A stretch of 64,000 nt of DNA from Mycobacterium sp. Root135 (GTDB lineage: Bacteria; Actinomycetota; Actinomycetes; Mycobacteriales; Mycobacteriaceae). Below the pieces are notes generated by a model, which was given only the letters and a program-made list of their open reading frames with translations, did not search any database and had not been told where the DNA came from. Of the stretch, positions 20,599 to 30,492 are shown one piece after another. Both the position numbers and the translations under genes were made by a program. Positions within the stretch are counted from its first letter, which is position 1. Every line of letters starts with the position of its first letter. The stretch lies in the NCBI RefSeq assembly GCF_001426545.1, contig NZ_LMEZ01000004.1:572541-636540 (forward strand), in the 5' to 3' direction.

Positions 20599-22308
20599 AT
20601 GGCTTCCCGGTGGCCGCTTGCGGTGCGCGCGGCGACGAGCACCGCGATTCCCGTCCTCGTCGGATCGGCGGTCGGCAACGTCGGCGCCGGCCTGATCGCC
20701 ACCCTCGGGGCGTTCACCGCCCGCTTCGGCGGCGACCGGCCCTACCTCAACCGTGGCGTGCAACTGGCCGTCGTGTCGGTGTCGCTGGCGACGGCGGTCG
20801 CCGTGGGTTCCTGGGCGGCGCAGGTGGCGTGGCTCGGCATCGCGGTGGTCTCGGTGGTGGCGGTCGCGGCGGTGTGGCTGTGCAACGCGCTGGCCGTCGG
20901 GCCACCGGGTGCATACGTGTTCGCGCTGGCCTGCGCGGCGGGCGTCGGCGTCTCGGCGGCCAAGCTCGCGCCGTGGCAGTTGGGTGCGCTGGTGCTCTGT
21001 GGCGGCTCCGTGGCGTGGCTGGTGCAAATGGCGGGTGCCCTACGCGAACGGCGCCGGCCCGAACGCGTCGCGGTCGCCGCGGCGGGAGCTGCGGTTGCCG
21101 CATACGTCGAGGCCGTGGGGTCGGCAGGCGAGACGGCGGCCAGGCACCGCGCCGCAGCGGTGCTGCACGCGGCATGGAACGCGCTCATCGGCTTCCAGCC
21201 CACCTCCCGCGCCGACGTCACGCTGCAGCGGCTGAGGGCGGCCAACCACGCCCTGCACGTGTTGTTCGCCGACACCATGACGGCCACCGCCCTCGGCGAC
21301 GGCCCGCCTCCCGATGCCGCCGACGCCGCCCGCCAGATCGGGGATCTGACGGTCGACCCGGCGACGGTGTCGACGCGTGCCACCGAACGGGCGCCGCTCG
21401 GCCGACCTCCCGCCGCAGTACTGCTACGGGCAGCCCTGCGACCCGGTTCGCACGTCAGACACGTCATGGTCCGCGTCGCGATCGCCGCACCACTGGCGGG
21501 CACGGCCGCCACGCTGCTGGGGATCGGCCATGCGTACTGGGCCATCGCGGCAGCCGTGCTGATCCTGCATCAGGGCGCCGATCGCAGCCGCACGCTGCGG
21601 CGCGGCCTCGACCGGCTCACCGGAACGTGGGTGGGGCTGATCCTCGCCGCAGGCATCCTCTGGCTGCATCCACAGGGCTGGTGGCTGGCCGTCATCCTGG
21701 CGGCACTGCAGTTGACCATCGAGATGCTCGTCGTCAGGCACTACGGGCTGGCCTCGGTGTTCATCACCGCCGCGGCCCTGACCATCGCGACCGGCAGCCA
21801 CCGGGTCGACGTGGTCGAGCTGCTGCTGGCCCGCGGCAGCGACACCCTCGTCGGCTGCGCGGTGGGCGTCGCGGTGTTCCTGGTGCTGAGCCGGTTCCAG
21901 GAATCGACCAGACTGCTGGACTCCATCGCCGACACCGTCGACGCCGTTGCCGCGACCGTGCCCCACCTGGCCGCCGACACCGCCACCCTGGCGGCGCGCA
22001 CCGCACGCCGCGATCTGCAGCTCGCGGCCATCGACATGCGAGACGCCGCCGACGCCGCCGCGGCAGGTTCGGCTCGGTTGCGCGCCACGGGCGAGCGGCT
22101 TGCGCCCGCCGCGGTCGCGGCAGAACACCTCGCTTATCGCGCCGTCGCCGCCTGCTGGGAGACGGACAGTCGAGGCTCCGTCCCGCTACTGGGCCCCGAC
22201 GACGCCGACGCCGTGGTGATTCAGTTGCACGAGCTGGCGGCCGCACTGCGCGCGTGCGCCTTCACCGCCGCGGACGTCACCGCCTTGAACGAGGCGCTCA
22301 GAAGCTAG
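20599..22308 (+). CDS. FUSC-family membrane protein
   Basis: A 569 aa protein with the two-block layout of aromatic acid/fusaric acid efflux-type (FUSC) proteins. Block one has about six transmembrane segments in residues 10-155, and block two has another five or six in about residues 290-430. Soluble helical domains follow each block. ATLGAFTARFGG and the HAYWAIAAAVLILHQGADRSRTLRRGLDRLTGTWVG stretch resemble the family core. Likely an exporter or membrane assembly factor; the substrate is unknown. It starts 12 bases after the M50 protease gene. Its stop overlaps that of the converging DUF3151 gene at a shared CTAG. Confidence 0.82.
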   Translation: MASRWPLAVRAATSTAIPVLVGSAVGNVGAGLIATLGAFTARFGGDRPYLNRGVQLAVVSVSLATAVAVGSWAAQVAWLGIAVVSVVAVAAVWLCNALAVGPPGAYVFALACAAGVGVSAAKLAPWQLGALVLCGGSVAWLVQMAGALRERRRPERVAVAAAGAAVAAYVEAVGSAGETAARHRAAAVLHAAWNALIGFQPTSRADVTLQRLRAANHALHVLFADTMTATALGDGPPPDAADAARQIGDLTVDPATVSTRATERAPLGRPPAAVLLRAALRPGSHVRHVMVRVAIAAPLAGTAATLLGIGHAYWAIAAAVLILHQGADRSRTLRRGLDRLTGTWVGLILAAGILWLHPQGWWLAVILAALQLTIEMLVVRHYGLASVFITAAALTIATGSHRVDVVELLLARGSDTLVGCAVGVAVFLVLSRFQESTRLLDSIADTVDAVAATVPHLAADTATLAARTARRDLQLAAIDMRDAADAAAAGSARLRATGERLAPAAVAAEHLAYRAVAACWETDSRGSVPLLGPDDADAVVIQLHELAAALRACAFTAADVTALNEALRS

Positions 22309-22721
22309 GCGAGGCCGAGCTCGGCGCGAGCCGACCGGTCGCAATCGTCGAGCAGGTCGAGGCACCGCTGGTACTCGTCGGTCTCGCCGATGGCGTCCGC
22401 GGCGTGTGCCAGCGCGGCCACACAGCGCAGGAAGCCACGGTTGGGTTCGTGGGAGTACGGCACCGGGCCGAATCCCTTCCATCCGTTGCGGCGGAGCTGG
22501 TCGAGACCGCGGTGGTAGCCGGTGCGCGCATAGGCGTAGGCGGTGACCGCCTTGTCGTCGGCGAGGGCCTCCTCGGCCAGCGTCGCCCATGCCACCGAGG
22601 CCGTCGGATGAGCGGCGGCGACGATGGCCGGATTCTCGCCTGCGGCCAATTCCGCCTCGGCTTCGGTGTCGCCAGGGAGCCGGACCGGATCAGGCCCCAG
22701 CAGATCGCCCATGTGAGTCAT
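22305..22721 (-). CDS. DUF3151 family protein
   Basis: A 138 aa soluble protein matching the DUF3151 family of actinobacteria (Rv0360c from memory). The family pattern is visible: LLGPDPVRLPGD near the start, the helix pair around WATLAEEAL and VTAYAYARTGYHRGLDQLR, then GWKGFGPVPYSHEPNRGFLRCVAAL. This resembles a TPR-like helical repeat, so a role in protein interaction is possible. Function is unknown. Confidence 0.85.
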   Translation of the reverse strand: MTHMGDLLGPDPVRLPGDTEAEAELAAGENPAIVAAAHPTASVAWATLAEEALADDKAVTAYAYARTGYHRGLDQLRRNGWKGFGPVPYSHEPNRGFLRCVAALAHAADAIGETDEYQRCLDLLDDCDRSARAELGLA

Positions 22722-22822
22722 GCGCTTATTGTGCCGTGCGGATCACGCGCCGACGCCGTCAGGCTTCGCCGAGCGCGGATGGATAAGCTTTGAGGTAGTC
22801 ACGAGGGAGGACCGAAACGCGC

Positions 22823-23608
22823 ATGTCGAACCCATCGGGGACGGACGAGAACAACCAACCGGGCAGCGGAACTGGTGCAGACGACGGGTCCTCGCCCGAG
22901 ACCGAGGTGATCGACCCGGCCGCGCTGGCGGGGGCCGCCGACACCGAGGAGCCCGAGCGCAGATTCACCGCTCCGTCGGGGATGGACGCGGGCAAGACCC
23001 AGATCATCCAGACTGCGCCAGAACCGGCCACCGAGATCTTCGCCGTGCCGCAAGCCCATCCCGACGCCGCGGAGGCTGGCGCCTTCACCGCACCCATCCC
23101 CCAGGTGGGATCCGCTGCGCCGCAAGTGATTCCGGGCCGGGGTAGCCAGCCAAAGCCGCCGCGCGGTAAACGCAGCTGGGGCTGGGTGATCGCGCTGGTG
23201 CTCGTCATCGCCGCGCTGGCCGCGGTCGCCATCCTCGGCACCGCGCTGATGTCGCGCGACGACCCGCCGGCGGTGTCGCAGGAGGACATGGTCCGCACGA
23301 CGATCCAGAACTTCGACACCGCGATCCAGAAGGGCGACCTCTCGACGCTGCGCACCATCACGTGCGGCGAGACCGCCGACAGCTACATCCGGTACGACGA
23401 CGACCAGTGGAAGGACATCCACGCCCGGGTCGCCGCGGCCAGGCAGTACCCGATCGTCGCGAGCATCGATCAGGTCGTCGTGCACGATTCGCACGCCGAG
23501 GCCAACGTGACGTCGTTCATGGCATACGACCCGTCCACCCGCTCATCGCGGAGCTTCGATCTCGAGCTCCGCGACGAGCAGTGGAAGATCTGCCAAGCGC
23601 CCCAGTAA
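22823..23608 (+). CDS. Membrane-anchored protein with extracytoplasmic NTF2-like domain
   Basis: A 261 aa protein equivalent in place to Rv0361. The first 115 residues are acidic, Pro/Ala-rich and probably disordered in the cytoplasm. One transmembrane helix follows (about residues 120-144), then an outer NTF2/DUF4878-like domain of about 110 residues. That domain has a TC (about residue 178) and a final WKIC, matching the pattern of the shorter protein at 11532-11966. Shine-Dalgarno-like GGGAGG lies about 14 bases before the ATG. Function unknown. Confidence 0.78.
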   Translation: MSNPSGTDENNQPGSGTGADDGSSPETEVIDPAALAGAADTEEPERRFTAPSGMDAGKTQIIQTAPEPATEIFAVPQAHPDAAEAGAFTAPIPQVGSAAPQVIPGRGSQPKPPRGKRSWGWVIALVLVIAALAAVAILGTALMSRDDPPAVSQEDMVRTTIQNFDTAIQKGDLSTLRTITCGETADSYIRYDDDQWKDIHARVAAARQYPIVASIDQVVVHDSHAEANVTSFMAYDPSTRSSRSFDLELRDEQWKICQAPQ

Positions 23609-24646
23609 CTAGCTTCCGGAGACGCTGCGCCCGCTGCTGTGCAGGTCGTTGCACGCCTCGACGACGCGCTCGGACATCGAGGCCTCCGCCTTCTTCAGGT
23701 AGCTGCGCGGGTCGTAGGCCTTCTTGTTGCCGACCTCGCCGTCGATCTTCAGCACCCCGTCGTAGTTGGCGAACATGTGCCCGGCCAGCGGACGGGTGAA
23801 CGCGTACTGAGTGTCGGTGTCGACGTTCATCTTGACCACCCCGTACTTCAGCGAGTCCTCGATCTCCGACTTCAGCGAGCCCGACCCGCCGTGGAAGACG
23901 AAGTCGAACGGCTTCGACCCCTCGGCCAGTCCGAGCTTGGCCGCGGCGACGCGCTGACCCTCGGCGAGCACCTCGGGGCGCAGCTTGACGTTGCCCGGCT
24001 TGTAGACGCCGTGCACGTTGCCGAAGGTGGCGGCCAGCAGGTACCGGCCGTGCTCACCCGCACCGAGGGCGTCGATGGTCTTCTCGAAGTCCTCCGCCGA
24101 GGTGTACAGCTTGTCGTTGATCTCGGCTTCGACGCCGTCCTCCTCGCCACCGACGACGCCGATCTCCACCTCGAGGATGATCCGGGCCTCGGCCGCGAGC
24201 TTCAGCAGTTCCTTGCCAATTTCGAGGTTCTCGTCGATCGGCACTGCGGAGCCGTCCCACATGTGTGACTGGAACAGCGGGTTCTGCCCCTTGGCGACGC
24301 GCGCGGCCGAGATCTCCAGCAGCGGGCGGACGTAGGTGTCCAGCTTGTCCTTGGGGCAGTGGTCGGTGTGCAGGGCGACGGTGACGTCGTACTTGGCGGC
24401 GACAACGTGGGCGAACTCGGCCAGCGCGACCGCGCCGGTCACCATTTCCTTGATACCGAGTCCGGACGCGAATTCCGCTCCGCCAGTGGAGAACTGGATG
24501 ATCCCGTCACTACCGGCGTCCGCGAAGCCCTTGATGGCGGCGTTCACCGACTCCGAGCCGACGCAGTTGATGGCCGGGAATGCGAAGGAGTCCGCCTTGG
24601 CACGGTCCAGCATTTCGGCGTAGACCTCGGGAGTCGCGATGGGCAT
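23609..24646 (-). CDS. fba: Class II fructose-bisphosphate aldolase
   Basis: Zinc-dependent aldolase of glycolysis/gluconeogenesis, splitting fructose-1,6-bisphosphate to DHAP and G3P. At 345 aa it matches mycobacterial Fba. The metal site shows HTDHCPK, EVEIGVVGGEEDG and the phosphate loop FHGGSGS; NVHGVYKPG holds another zinc His. The ATG at 24646 is preceded by AGGAGG 8 bases away, which decides it over the longer frame. It ends back to back with the Rv0361-like gene. Usually essential in mycobacteria. Confidence 0.97.
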   Translation of the reverse strand: MPIATPEVYAEMLDRAKADSFAFPAINCVGSESVNAAIKGFADAGSDGIIQFSTGGAEFASGLGIKEMVTGAVALAEFAHVVAAKYDVTVALHTDHCPKDKLDTYVRPLLEISAARVAKGQNPLFQSHMWDGSAVPIDENLEIGKELLKLAAEARIILEVEIGVVGGEEDGVEAEINDKLYTSAEDFEKTIDALGAGEHGRYLLAATFGNVHGVYKPGNVKLRPEVLAEGQRVAAAKLGLAEGSKPFDFVFHGGSGSLKSEIEDSLKYGVVKMNVDTDTQYAFTRPLAGHMFANYDGVLKIDGEVGNKKAYDPRSYLKKAEASMSERVVEACNDLHSSGRSVSGS

Positions 24647-24722
24647 GTGGGTTTCCTCCTGGCATTGCACGCGTGGTTCGTCTGTCTGGGAAGTATCTCA
24701 ACAGACGCCGGTCGGCGACACC

Positions 24723-25361
24723 TCAGGGTTGGGACGGCTGCACGGCCGGTACGAGGATTCGGCCGGACAGCTCGAGCAGCGCGCGATGCAGATCGGCGTC
24801 GTCGATGTCGGCCAGCTCGGGGTCGGCCGCGGCCCGGCCCACACCGGAGCAGAACACCGAGAAGGCCACCCGGTCGACGTCGCTGCGGCCCGGCCCCTCC
24901 ATCAGGTCGCGGAGCCGGTCGTTCACCGCCTTGAAGTCGGGATCGCTGGTCATCAGCGCGTCAATGGCCGGGTCGCCGTAGAACACCACTGCCAAGCGTC
25001 GGTGCCGCACCACCATTTCGACGAGCCCGCTGACGGCGACCGCGCGACGCTGCTGCGGGTCGGCAAGCCCGTCGGCGATTTTGATGACCCGGGCGATGTC
25101 CTCGATGCACGGCCGGATCACCTCGAGCGCGATGCCTTCCTTGGAGGGGAATTGGTAGTAGACCGCTGCCTTGCTGACCCCGACCCGGTCGGCAATCATC
25201 TGCAGCGACGTGCCGTGGACCCCGTGCTCGGCAAAGAGGGCAACCGCGGCGTCGAGGACTCGCTCCCTGGCCAGGCCTCTCGGTGCTACGGGTTTCGCCA
25301 ATGCCTTGCCTTCTCCGTGTTCTTTGCTTCCGGCCGGATGTCGCAACTGTACGTCCGTCAC
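24723..25361 (-). CDS. TetR-family transcriptional regulator
   Basis: A 212 aa regulator. The N-terminal HTH is clear: ARERVLDAAVALFAEHGVHGT, then QMIADRVGVSKAAVYYQFPSKEG (about residues 35-80). The C-terminal ligand domain is variable. I chose a GTG (VTDVQLRHPAG) because it lies just inside the divergent gap; an upstream start at 25457 would use most of that gap. Divergent placement against mmpS-mmpL suggests it controls that exporter and itself. Confidence 0.85.
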   Translation of the reverse strand: MTDVQLRHPAGSKEHGEGKALAKPVAPRGLARERVLDAAVALFAEHGVHGTSLQMIADRVGVSKAAVYYQFPSKEGIALEVIRPCIEDIARVIKIADGLADPQQRRAVAVSGLVEMVVRHRRLAVVFYGDPAIDALMTSDPDFKAVNDRLRDLMEGPGRSDVDRVAFSVFCSGVGRAAADPELADIDDADLHRALLELSGRILVPAVQPSQP

Positions 25362-25450
25362 ATCGCATGAGTGGTCATTAGTGAGCCGTGTAATTGAAGT
25401 TAGCCGTTCGGCTTGCTCAACTATCGTCACCGCTCTATTGTTTGACGCGC

Positions 25451-25469
25451 TAACCACTTGGTGTGGTCA
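25451..25469. promoter_or_regulatory. Candidate TetR operator in the TetR/mmpS gap
   Basis: TAACCAC and GTGGTCA form an inverted repeat with one mismatch and a 5-base spacer, 20 bases upstream of the mmpS start. GTGGTCA recurs at 25371-25377 near the TetR start codon. Two copies at the two ends of the gap fit a shared operator for divergent genes. No other strong dyad is seen in the 127-base gap except AGCCG-TT-CGGCT near its middle. Confidence 0.4.
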
Positions 25470-25488
25470 GAGCGACGAAGGAGCATCA

Positions 25489-25923
25489 GTGGTCGGGATC
25501 GTCAAGCGGGCCTGGATACCGCTGCTCATCGTGGTGGTGGTCGCCCTCGGCGGCGTCGTGGTGTACCGGATGCACGGCCTCTTCGGGTCGGACAACGAGA
25601 CGACTCGCACGGGCGCCGGGCTGGCGCAGGACGCCGAACCGTTCAACCCCAAAGTCGTGACCTATCAGATCACCGGAACGGAAGGCGCCGTGGCGACCAT
25701 CAACTACCTCGACCTCGACTCGACCCCGCAGCGCGTCGACGACGCTCGTCTGCCCTGGTCGATCACGCTGAAGACCACCAAGCCGTCGGCAAGCGCCACC
25801 ATCATCGCCCAAAGCGACGGCGATCAGATCGGTTGCCGCGTCAGCGTCGACGACGAGGTGAGAGACGAGCGATCGTCGACCGGCGTCAACGCTCAGGTCT
25901 CCTGCCTGGTGAAGTCCGCATGA
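25489..25923 (+). CDS. MmpS-family transport accessory protein
   Basis: A 144 aa protein with the MmpS layout. A short basic start (VVGIVKRAW) leads into one transmembrane helix at about residues 9-27, followed by an outer beta-rich domain. That domain holds [20 protein letters not shown]-like WSITLKTT, and two Cys (IGCRV and VSCLV) for a disulfide. It is an adaptor for the RND transporter encoded next. GTG start with GAAGGAG 7 bases upstream; the stop overlaps the mmpL ATG as ATGA. Confidence 0.88.
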   Translation: MVGIVKRAWIPLLIVVVVALGGVVVYRMHGLFGSDNETTRTGAGLAQDAEPFNPKVVTYQITGTEGAVATINYLDLDSTPQRVDDARLPWSITLKTTKPSASATIIAQSDGDQIGCRVSVDDEVRDERSSTGVNAQVSCLVKSA

Positions 25924-28757
25924 GCGACCACCAGACGGTCCAGCGGGCCCGGGTTCCTCGGTTCCTGCGCCTGTTCTGCGTGCCCGTCCTGTTGGGTTGG
26001 CTGGCGCTCACGGCGCTCGTCAACGTCGTGGTGCCGCAACTCGAGGTCGTGGGGGCAGCCAACTCCACGTCGCTGACACCGAACGACGCGCCGTCCCTGC
26101 AAGCCACCCAGTTGGTCGGCAAGAACTTCGGCGAGTACGACTCCAACAGTTCGGCGATGATCGTCCTGGAGAGCGACAAACCCCTTGGCGCACAGGACCA
26201 CGAGTACTACGACGGCCTGATCAAGGACCTGGAGAAGGACACCACCCACATCCAGCACGTCCAGGATCTGTGGGGCGATCCCCTGACGTCGTCGGGATCG
26301 CAGAGCGCCGACAACCTGTCGGCCTACGTCCAGCTCTACATCGCAGGCAACCAGGGCGAGACACTGGCCAACGAATCGGTGCAAGCGGTCCGCGACATCG
26401 TCGCCGCCCACCAACCACCACCGGGACTGAAGGTCTACGTCACCGGCGCGGGACCCCTGAACTCCGATCAGCAGCACGCCGGCGACAAGAGTCTTCAGCT
26501 GGTCACGGCACTGACCTTCGTGGTGATCGTGACGATGCTCCTGCTGGTCTACCGTTCGATCGTCACGGTGCTCGTCGTCCTGTTGGCGGTGGTGCTCGAA
26601 CTGGCCGTGGCCCGTGGGATCGTGGCCTTCCTGGGTTATCACCACGTCATCGAACTGTCCACGTTCGCGGTGAACCTGTTGACGCTCTTGGCAATTGCCG
26701 CGGCCACCGACTACGCGATCTTCCTCGTCGGCCGCTACCACGAGGCGCGCAACTCCGGCGACGACCGGGAGGACGCGTTCTACGTGATGTATCACGGGAC
26801 CGCCCACGTCATCATGGGATCCGGGTTGACGATCGCCGGCGCCACTCTGTGCCTGCACTTCACTCGACTGCCGTACTTCCAGACCCTCGGAATCCCCCTT
26901 GCCATAGGCATGTTCGTCGTGACCATGTCGGCGTTGACCCTTGCGCCGGCGATGTTGACCATCGCGGCGCGGTTCGGCTTGCTCGACCCCAAGCGAAAGA
27001 CCAAGACCCGGGGGTGGCGCCGGATCGGGACGGCCGTGGTGCGCTGGCCTGGAGCCATCCTGGTGGCGTCGGCGGCGATCACCATGGTCGGCCTTCTCGC
27101 GCTGCCGTCGTACCAAACCAGCTACGACGACAAGAAGTACCTGCCGGCCGACGTGGAGGCCAACATCGGATATGCGGCTGCGGCGAAACACTTCCCCCAG
27201 GCGCGGCTCAACCCCGAAGTCCTGATGCTCGTGGCCGACCACGATCTGCGCAACTCCACGGACATGCTCGTCGTCGACCGAGTTGCCAAGGACGTCTTCC
27301 ACCTGCCCGGCATCGCCCGGGTGCAGACGATCACCCGGCCGCTTGGCACGCCGATCGAAGGCAGTTCCATTCCGTACATCGTCGGCCAGCAGGGCGTCAA
27401 CCAAAAACTCGGCCAGTCCTACGCCGAACAGCGCACCGCCGACATGCTGACCCAGGCAGCCGACATCAACAAGCAGATCGACGTCCTACGGCAACAGCTG
27501 TCGCTGCAGAAGGAAAGCGCTGCCGCACAACAGGAACAGACCGACGACCTCAAGAAGACAGTCGCCGTGACCCAAGAGCTGCGGGACAAGATCGCCAACT
27601 TCGACGACTTCTTCCGCCCCCTGCGCAGCTACTTCTACTGGGAACCCCACTGCTACGACATTCCAGTCTGTTACACGTTGCGGTCCATCTTCGACGCGCT
27701 GGACGGGATCGGCGAACTGACAGATCTGCTCGGTCAGACCACCGCCAGCCTGGACAAACTCAACGCCCTGCAACCCAAGCTCATCGCGCTGATCCCTCCG
27801 CAGATTGCCAGCCAGGAACGCAACCGCGATCAGATCATGACGAACTACGCGACGCAGCAGGATCAGCAGAGCCTGCAGGACCGGCAACAGTCCGACCCCA
27901 CTGCCCTCGGCAAGGCCTTCGACGACTCCAAGATCGACGACTCGTTCTATCTGCCGCCCGAGGTCTTCGACAACCCCGACTTCAAGAGAGGCCTCAAGCA
28001 GTTCGTCTCCCCCGACGGAAAGTCGGTGCGGTTCATCATCTCTCACCAGGGTGATCCCGCGACGCCGGAGGGAATCTCGCACATCGACGAGATCAAGAAC
28101 GCCGCATTCGAGGCCATCAAGGGAACGCCGCTGGAGACCTCGAAGATCTATCTGGGCGGCACGGCGGCAACCTACAAGGACATGCGCGACGGCTCCAACT
28201 ACGACCTCGTCATCGCCGCCGTCTCGGCCATCTGCCTGATCTTCGTCATCATGCTCATCATCACCCGGGCAGCGGTCGCCGCACTGGTGATCGTCGGCAC
28301 GGTGGCGTTGTCGCTGGCTTCGTCATTCGGGTTGTCAGTTCTGTTGTGGCAGCACGTGATCGGCGTCCCATTGCACTGGCTGGTGCTCGCCATGTCGGTC
28401 ATCATCCTGCTGGCGGTGGGGTCGGACTACAACCTGCTGCTGGTGTCGCGGTTCAAGGAGGAACGCGACGCAGGCTTGAACACGGGCATCATCAGGGCGA
28501 TCGCGGGCAGCGGCAGCGTCGTGACTTCGGCCGGTCTGGTGTTCGCGTTCACGATGATGTCGTTTGCGATCAGCGACCTGAAGGTGATGGCCCAGGTGGG
28601 CACCACCATCGGCCTCGGCCTGCTCGTCGACACCCTGGTGATCCGGTCGTTCCTGACACCGTCGATCGCGGCGTTGCTGGGCCGTTGGTTCTGGTGGCCG
28701 CTGAACGTGCGCCAGCGTCCCGCCCGCCATCGTCAGACCGTCAGCACCATCCGGTAG
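25920..28757 (+). CDS. MmpL-family RND transporter
   Basis: A 945 aa RND-superfamily membrane exporter, energised by proton flow. It has two six-helix bundles, each preceded by a large outer domain. The proton-relay features [14 protein letters not shown] and [16 protein letters not shown] are visible in the two halves. The second outer domain contains a long heptad-rich coiled coil (about residues 515-640) with two Cys at its tip (HCYDIPVC). This marks the MmpL4/MmpL5-like cluster that pairs with MmpS. Cargo is unknown; relatives export siderophores, lipids and drugs. The 3' end overlaps the converging dehydrogenase by 25 bases. Confidence 0.92.
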   Translation: MSDHQTVQRARVPRFLRLFCVPVLLGWLALTALVNVVVPQLEVVGAANSTSLTPNDAPSLQATQLVGKNFGEYDSNSSAMIVLESDKPLGAQDHEYYDGLIKDLEKDTTHIQHVQDLWGDPLTSSGSQSADNLSAYVQLYIAGNQGETLANESVQAVRDIVAAHQPPPGLKVYVTGAGPLNSDQQHAGDKSLQLVTALTFVVIVTMLLLVYRSIVTVLVVLLAVVLELAVARGIVAFLGYHHVIELSTFAVNLLTLLAIAAATDYAIFLVGRYHEARNSGDDREDAFYVMYHGTAHVIMGSGLTIAGATLCLHFTRLPYFQTLGIPLAIGMFVVTMSALTLAPAMLTIAARFGLLDPKRKTKTRGWRRIGTAVVRWPGAILVASAAITMVGLLALPSYQTSYDDKKYLPADVEANIGYAAAAKHFPQARLNPEVLMLVADHDLRNSTDMLVVDRVAKDVFHLPGIARVQTITRPLGTPIEGSSIPYIVGQQGVNQKLGQSYAEQRTADMLTQAADINKQIDVLRQQLSLQKESAAAQQEQTDDLKKTVAVTQELRDKIANFDDFFRPLRSYFYWEPHCYDIPVCYTLRSIFDALDGIGELTDLLGQTTASLDKLNALQPKLIALIPPQIASQERNRDQIMTNYATQQDQQSLQDRQQSDPTALGKAFDDSKIDDSFYLPPEVFDNPDFKRGLKQFVSPDGKSVRFIISHQGDPATPEGISHIDEIKNAAFEAIKGTPLETSKIYLGGTAATYKDMRDGSNYDLVIAAVSAICLIFVIMLIITRAAVAALVIVGTVALSLASSFGLSVLLWQHVIGVPLHWLVLAMSVIILLAVGSDYNLLLVSRFKEERDAGLNTGIIRAIAGSGSVVTSAGLVFAFTMMSFAISDLKVMAQVGTTIGLGLLVDTLVIRSFLTPSIAALLGRWFWWPLNVRQRPARHRQTVSTIR

Positions 28758-29746
28758 CGCGCCTTGCCTGCGTCCATGGCGGCGTACGCCTCGGCGGCTT
28801 GGGCCAGCGGGCGCTCCTCGATGACGGCTCGGACGCCGGACTGCACCGCGAAGTGCATCGTCTCCTCGACGTCACGGGCCGTACCCGACGGGTGCCCGGT
28901 CACCGACAGGCCGGCGTTGATCAACTCGAGCGGGCTGATGGGGAGATTCTCGGTCGTGACGCCGATGATGACCAGCTCGCCCTGGGGGCCGAGGCCGCCG
29001 ACGGTCGCGGCCATCGCCTCGGAGTTGGCCGCCGTGGCGAGCACCACCGCCGCGCCGCCGAGCTTCTGCAGCGCCTCGGCGACGTCCTCGGACGTCGAGT
29101 CGACGTAGTGGTGTGCGCCCAACTCCTTCGCGTCGGCCGCCTTGCCCGAACCACGGGCGATGGCCACCGTCTCGAAGCCCATCGCGCGGGCGAACTGCAC
29201 GCCGAGATGTCCGAGCCCGCCGACGCCGAGGACCGCGACGAGGTCACCGGCCTTTGCCTTCGTGCTGCGCAGTCCGTTGAACACCGTCACGCCGGCGCAG
29301 CCCAGCGGTGCCGCCTCCGCGAACGACAGACCGTCGGGGATACGGGCCATGGCCGTCGCAGGCACGATGACCGACTCCGCGTAGCCGCCCGGGTACTGCA
29401 AGCCGGGCACCTGCAGACGTTCACACTGCATGAACTGGCCCTTGCGACACGGGTTGCACCGGTTGCAGTTGCCGCCGAACCACCCGACCTCGACGCGGTC
29501 ACCGACGGCGAAGTCCTCGACGCCGTCGCCGAGTTCGGCGACGGTGCCCGCAATCTCGTGTCCTGGCGTGATGGGCCAGTTCAGACCAGGCATACCGCCG
29601 TTGACGAAGGCGTGATCGGTTCCGCACACGCCTGCCGCGACCACCGCGATCCGCACGTGGTCACGCGGCGGGGACGTGGTCTCGACCTCGACGAGGATGA
29701 GCTCGGCGCCGGGGGATGCGACGTGGACGGCCTTGTGAGTGGGCAT
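28733..29746 (-). CDS. Zinc-dependent alcohol dehydrogenase (MDR family)
   Basis: A 337 aa medium-chain dehydrogenase. The catalytic zinc site is AAGVCGTDH and TPGHEIAG. The structural zinc loop [18 protein letters not shown] has its four Cys, and the Rossmann motif is GVGGLGHLG. The length and loop fit single-chain primary alcohol dehydrogenases, most likely NAD(H)-linked. The physiological alcohol or aldehyde is not predictable. It is convergent with mmpL and divergent from the DedA gene. Confidence 0.9.
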   Translation of the reverse strand: MPTHKAVHVASPGAELILVEVETTSPPRDHVRIAVVAAGVCGTDHAFVNGGMPGLNWPITPGHEIAGTVAELGDGVEDFAVGDRVEVGWFGGNCNRCNPCRKGQFMQCERLQVPGLQYPGGYAESVIVPATAMARIPDGLSFAEAAPLGCAGVTVFNGLRSTKAKAGDLVAVLGVGGLGHLGVQFARAMGFETVAIARGSGKAADAKELGAHHYVDSTSEDVAEALQKLGGAAVVLATAANSEAMAATVGGLGPQGELVIIGVTTENLPISPLELINAGLSVTGHPSGTARDVEETMHFAVQSGVRAVIEERPLAQAAEAYAAMDAGKARYRMVLTV

Positions 29747-29823
29747 GGGTTGAGGTTAACGACCGGGCGTCCACCACGTGAGGCTGTCGGGGACTTCAGT
29801 TGCCGCCGGTATCCTCGGCAGCC

Positions 29824-30492
29824 ATGACCACCACGACCCTGGCGCTGCTGCCGGACTTCCTGGACCCCTTGACGCTCCTGGGTTACTTCGGCACGTGGGC
29901 GCTCGTCGGTCTGCTGGTCGTCGTGTTCATCGAGTCGGGTGTCCTGTTCCCCGTTCTGCCGGGAGATTCGCTGCTCTTCGTCGCCGGCATGCTCGCCGCG
30001 GGGACGGCCGCCCAGGCCGACACCGTGCAGACCAACTTCCACCTGTGGCAGCTGCTGCTGTTCATCCCCATCGCCGCGGTGGCCGGCAGCCAGGTCGGCT
30101 ACTGGATCGGACGCAGCCTCGGCACGTCGATGTTCAAGCCGACCAACCGCGTCCTCAAGCAGAAGTACCTCGACGAGGCGCATGCGTTCTTCGAGGAGCG
30201 CGGGCCCTTCGCGATCGTGCTGGGCCGGTTCGTCCCGATCGTCCGCACGCTGGTCCCCATCACGGCGGGCGCGGCGAAGATGAACTACGGCGTCTTCACC
30301 CTGTTCAACGTCATCGGGGCCGTCGTGTGGGGCGTCGGGCTGACCCTGCTCGGCTACTGGCTCGGCCAGTTCGAGATCATCCAGAAGCTGCTCGAGCCGA
30401 TCTTCATCGTGATCGTCCTGGCGTCGCTCGCCCCGATCGTCTACGAGTGGTACAAGCGGCGGAAGGCAGCCAAGCGGGCCGGCGAGGCCTAG
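29824..30492 (+). CDS. DedA-family membrane protein
   Basis: A 222 aa DedA/VTT-domain protein (Rv0364 equivalent from memory). The family pattern is visible: ESGVLFPVLPGDSLLF, a re-entrant loop region, GYWIGRSLG, then GRFVPIVRTLVPITAGAAKM containing the conserved Arg residues. Several transmembrane segments follow. DedA proteins help flip or recycle lipid carriers such as undecaprenyl phosphate and support membrane potential. I start at ATG 29824; a TTG at 29800 would add eight residues. The stop overlaps the converging LLM gene stop. Confidence 0.9.
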   Translation: MTTTTLALLPDFLDPLTLLGYFGTWALVGLLVVVFIESGVLFPVLPGDSLLFVAGMLAAGTAAQADTVQTNFHLWQLLLFIPIAAVAGSQVGYWIGRSLGTSMFKPTNRVLKQKYLDEAHAFFEERGPFAIVLGRFVPIVRTLVPITAGAAKMNYGVFTLFNVIGAVVWGVGLTLLGYWLGQFEIIQKLLEPIFIVIVLASLAPIVYEWYKRRKAAKRAGEA

